In this document: piece by piece, positions 13,472 through 15,487 of the stretch
Position numbering within the stretch: position 1 is the stretch's first letter
Layout: every line of letters starts with the position of its first letter
Source of the DNA: Chlorobiales bacterium
GTDB taxonomy: Bacteria > Bacteroidota > Chlorobiia > Chlorobiales > Chlorobiaceae
Direction of reading: 5' to 3'
Assembly: GCA_022360355.1 (NCBI GenBank)
Contig: JAKSCY010000484.1
Span: 1-15,487, forward strand
DNA: 15,487 bases
Translations under genes and position numbers: made by a program
The notes under the pieces: model-generated
The model's input: only the letters and a program-made list of their open reading frames with translations
What the model was told of the DNA's origin: nothing
The model's database searches: none

Positions 13472-14266
13472 ATGGCGAGACCAGTTATCGGAACGTTCCT
13501 TACCAATGCCAATCTCTCGATGAAAGAGTTTTTCCTCACCATGCAGGAATTTTTTCTTTTCTCGGTGAGGGCCTTTATAACTATACCGAAAATAAAACGG
13601 TACTGGCGTGATTTTCTCGACCAGGCTAAAATAGCAGGTACGGACTCGTTACCGATAGTCCTTGTCAGCTCCATATCCATAGGTGCTCTCCTTGCGGTTG
13701 AAGTCGGAAACCTTCTCGAGGATTTCGGCGCGAAAACAATGCTTGGCCGTTCCACTGCACTGTCAGTAATACGCGAGCTCGGCCCTTTGATCATGGGGCT
13801 CATGCTTTCAGCCAGATACGGTTCCCGCAACGGAGCCGAGCTTGGCGCAATGAAAATATCGGAACAGATAGATGCACTGCGCGCCTTCGGTACCGACCCC
13901 ATAGCAAAGCTTGTCATGCCGCGTCTGACGGCAGCACTTATTGTGTTCATTCCCCTGACGGCAATCGCTGACTTCGCGGGGCTTTACAGTGCGGCACTGC
14001 TTGCAGAGCATTATCATAAAATTGACCCCGGGATTTTCTGGAATGCAGTATTCCCAAGGCTTGTGTTCAAAGACTTTGTGGTCGGTTTCCTGAAGGCTCC
14101 GGTTTTCGCGATTATTATCACCCTTGTCAGCTGTTTCAACGGCTTTATCGCTCAAGGGGGGACCGCAGGAGTAGGGCGGTCCACCATTAAAGGAATCGTT
14201 GTTTCATCAGGACTTATCCTGGTGGCCAATTTTTATGTTTCGAAGCTGGTGCTGGAAAACATGTAA
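13472..14266 (+). CDS. mlaE: MlaE-family ABC transporter permease
   Basis: The 264-residue membrane protein belongs to the MlaE/YrbE permease family. An N-terminal amphipathic region precedes several membrane segments (about 60-80, 100-115, 150-180, 205-228, 240-260). The family core RELGPLIMGLMLSARYGSRN begins at residue 101 and continues through GAELGAMKISEQIDALRAFG (121-140). In proteobacteria MlaE works with ATPase MlaF and MCE protein MlaD to move phospholipids between the two membranes, helping outer membrane asymmetry. Here the ATPase and MCE genes follow directly, supporting the same role in the two-membrane green sulfur bacteria. MlaB and MlaC are not in the window. Substrate and direction are inferred. 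Confidence 0.92.
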   Translation: MARPVIGTFLTNANLSMKEFFLTMQEFFLFSVRAFITIPKIKRYWRDFLDQAKIAGTDSLPIVLVSSISIGALLAVEVGNLLEDFGAKTMLGRSTALSVIRELGPLIMGLMLSARYGSRNGAELGAMKISEQIDALRAFGTDPIAKLVMPRLTAALIVFIPLTAIADFAGLYSAALLAEHYHKIDPGIFWNAVFPRLVFKDFVVGFLKAPVFAIIITLVSCFNGFIAQGGTAGVGRSTIKGIVVSSGLILVANFYVSKLVLENM

Positions 14267-14290
14267 AACCTGAACTGAGCGCCTATAGTT

Positions 14291-15025
14291 ATGATAGAGC
14301 TGCAAGATGTAACATTGCAATATGGAAACCGGGAAATCCTCGACGGGATTTCCCTCACTATTGAAGACAACAAAATCAAGGCTATACTGGGGCCCAGCGG
14401 TGTGGGGAAAAGTACCATCCTGAAACTCATCCTGGGTTTGATAAAACCGAATTGCGGGCGAATATTCATTGACGGTACCGACATCACCTCCCTGAAAGAA
14501 TCGCAACTTTATCCGATTCGACGCAAGATGGGCATCGTCTTTCAGGGAAACGCCCTTTTCGACTCCATGACAATCAGTGAAAACATGGGTTTCTTTTTAC
14601 GTGAAAACCTCAAGTTGTCGGAGGAAGAAACTGAGCTGCGGGTTCAGGAACAGATTGCTTTTGCGGGTCTCGAAGGCTACGAGGATGCGCTGCCTGAAAA
14701 TCTGAGCGGGGGCATGAAAAAAAGGGTTGCCATCGGCAGAGCACTTATTTTCAATCCCAACATGATACTGTTTGATGAACCGACAGCAGGGCTTGATCCC
14801 GTCAGCTCAAAAAAAATTCTTGGGCTGATCAGTTCGCTGAGGCATAAAAACAACCTCGGAGCGGTTATCGTAACCCATATTATCGACGACGTGTTTCAGG
14901 TCGCAGACAGCGTCGCTGTTCTCTACAAAGGGAAGATTATCTTTGACGGCGAAACCGAAAGTTTACACGATTCGACGCACCCGTTTATACAGTCAATTTT
15001 ATCCGACAAGATACTTGAACAATAA
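14291..15025 (+). CDS. mlaF: MlaF-family ABC transporter ATPase
   Basis: The 244-residue protein is a complete ABC ATPase. It has Walker A GPSGVGKST (34-42), Q-loop glutamine 85 in VFQGNALF, signature LSGGMKKR (138-145), Walker B MILFDEP (158-164) with the catalytic glutamate, D-loop GLDP and switch histidine 196 in VTHI. The FQGNALFDSMT and GMKKRVAIGRAL stretches are typical of the MlaF subgroup. It would energise the MlaE permease at the cytoplasmic face. The gene starts 24 bases after mlaE and is followed 19 bases later by the MCE protein gene. No strong ribosome site is visible. Confidence 0.94.
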   Translation: MIELQDVTLQYGNREILDGISLTIEDNKIKAILGPSGVGKSTILKLILGLIKPNCGRIFIDGTDITSLKESQLYPIRRKMGIVFQGNALFDSMTISENMGFFLRENLKLSEEETELRVQEQIAFAGLEGYEDALPENLSGGMKKRVAIGRALIFNPNMILFDEPTAGLDPVSSKKILGLISSLRHKNNLGAVIVTHIIDDVFQVADSVAVLYKGKIIFDGETESLHDSTHPFIQSILSDKILEQ

Positions 15026-15044
15026 TTTTCAATAGCAGCTCGTA

Positions 15045-15487
15045 ATGAAAAACCCGAATACACTGAAGTGGGGCGATCTCAAAACCGGCATATTCTTTGT
15101 CGTCGGTCTGGGTTTAGCCGCCTATATCGGCCTGGTTGTCGGCAAGAATTCAAGCCTTTTCAAGAGCGTTACCAGGATACAGATGGTTGCGCAGAATGTA
15201 GGCAGCCTGAAGGAAAACAACTTCGTATCGGTTTCAGGCAAGAAGATCGGAACCGTATCGAAAATGGATTTCATCAACCGTAACGACTCACTGAATGTAC
15301 TTGTTGAAATGCGTCTGCAAGAGGAATTCGCTCCTTTTGTCACAAAAGATTCGAAAGCACGTATTATTTCGCTCGGTATTCTCGGGGACAAATATGTCGA
15401 TATTACAACGGGTACAGGAAAACCGGTCGAGGAAGGTGATTTTATAACACTCGACGAAAGCGAAACCGGACTGGACAACCTTACCTC
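15045..15487 (+). CDS. mlaD: MlaD-like MCE-domain protein, truncated by the window end
   Basis: The frame opens at ATG 15045 and stays open to the last base, giving the first 147 residues; the rest lies outside the window. One N-terminal membrane anchor (about 14-33, TGIFFVVGLGLAAYIGLVV) is followed by an MCE domain (about 45-123). The domain ends in the characteristic IISLGILGDKYVDITTG (107-123). MlaD-type proteins form a hexameric ring in the periplasm that passes lipid between the MlaFE transporter and its partner. Longer MCE proteins with a C-terminal coiled coil are common outside proteobacteria, and the part shown cannot tell which kind this is. It completes an mlaE-mlaF-mlaD set. Confidence 0.92.
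   Translation, partial: MKNPNTLKWGDLKTGIFFVVGLGLAAYIGLVVGKNSSLFKSVTRIQMVAQNVGSLKENNFVSVSGKKIGTVSKMDFINRNDSLNVLVEMRLQEEFAPFVTKDSKARIISLGILGDKYVDITTGTGKPVEEGDFITLDESETGLDNLT

Overview
This window looks like a chromosomal piece of a green sulfur bacterium (Chlorobi). The evidence is a DsrC gene directly preceded by a DsrN-type amidase gene (the dsrN-dsrC order known from green sulfur bacterial dsr loci), other sulfur-trafficking genes beside it, a polysulfide-reductase-like molybdoenzyme operon, and moderate GC content. Species cannot be fixed from this sequence alone; Chlorobium, Chlorobaculum or Prosthecochloris relatives all fit.

Left part, minus strand (about 16-4524). Read in the direction of transcription, the genes are a single-domain rhodanese, a YeiH-family membrane protein (putative anion/sulfate exporter), a TusA-type sulfur carrier, DsrN (siroheme amidase of the CobB/CbiA family) and DsrC. 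DsrC ends near the window edge, so the dsrAB genes probably follow outside. These genes can move persulfide sulfur (rhodanese to TusA to DsrC), mature the siroheme of DsrAB and perhaps export the oxidised product. They are separated by unusually long gaps of 169-358 bp, which hold a 15-bp perfect hairpin, a possible leader ORF and an intergenic repeat.

Middle, plus strand (4817-9765). This is a compact operon for a Tat-exported molybdopterin oxidoreductase (PsrA/PhsA-like), its four-cluster ferredoxin subunit, an NrfD/PsrC-type quinone-interacting membrane subunit and a TorD-type chaperone. It is divergent from the rhodanese gene. The shared control region carries a 17-nt palindrome that overlaps the -35 box of a sigma70-like promoter, and a 10-nt half-site of it recurs just upstream of dsrC. 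The complex may reduce or oxidise an inorganic sulfur compound on the periplasmic side and exchange electrons with the quinone pool. The substrate cannot be read from the sequence.

Right part, plus strand (9988-15487). Housekeeping genes follow: pdxJ (vitamin B6), an RdgB/HAM1 inosine/xanthosine triphosphatase and uppP (undecaprenyl diphosphate recycling). After a 335-bp gap, whose first two thirds are pyrimidine-rich, come a PHP-domain phosphoesterase and an Mla-type phospholipid transport set (permease, ATPase and an MCE protein truncated by the window end).

No tRNA, rRNA, CRISPR array, transposase or convincing intrinsic terminator was seen. The least explained features are non-coding: two copies of a GC-rich, hairpin-forming intergenic repeat (3891-3971 and 9838-9905), the hairpin plus leader ORF before dsrN, the shared palindrome/half-site, and a 7-nt repeat tract at the start of the chaperone gene.
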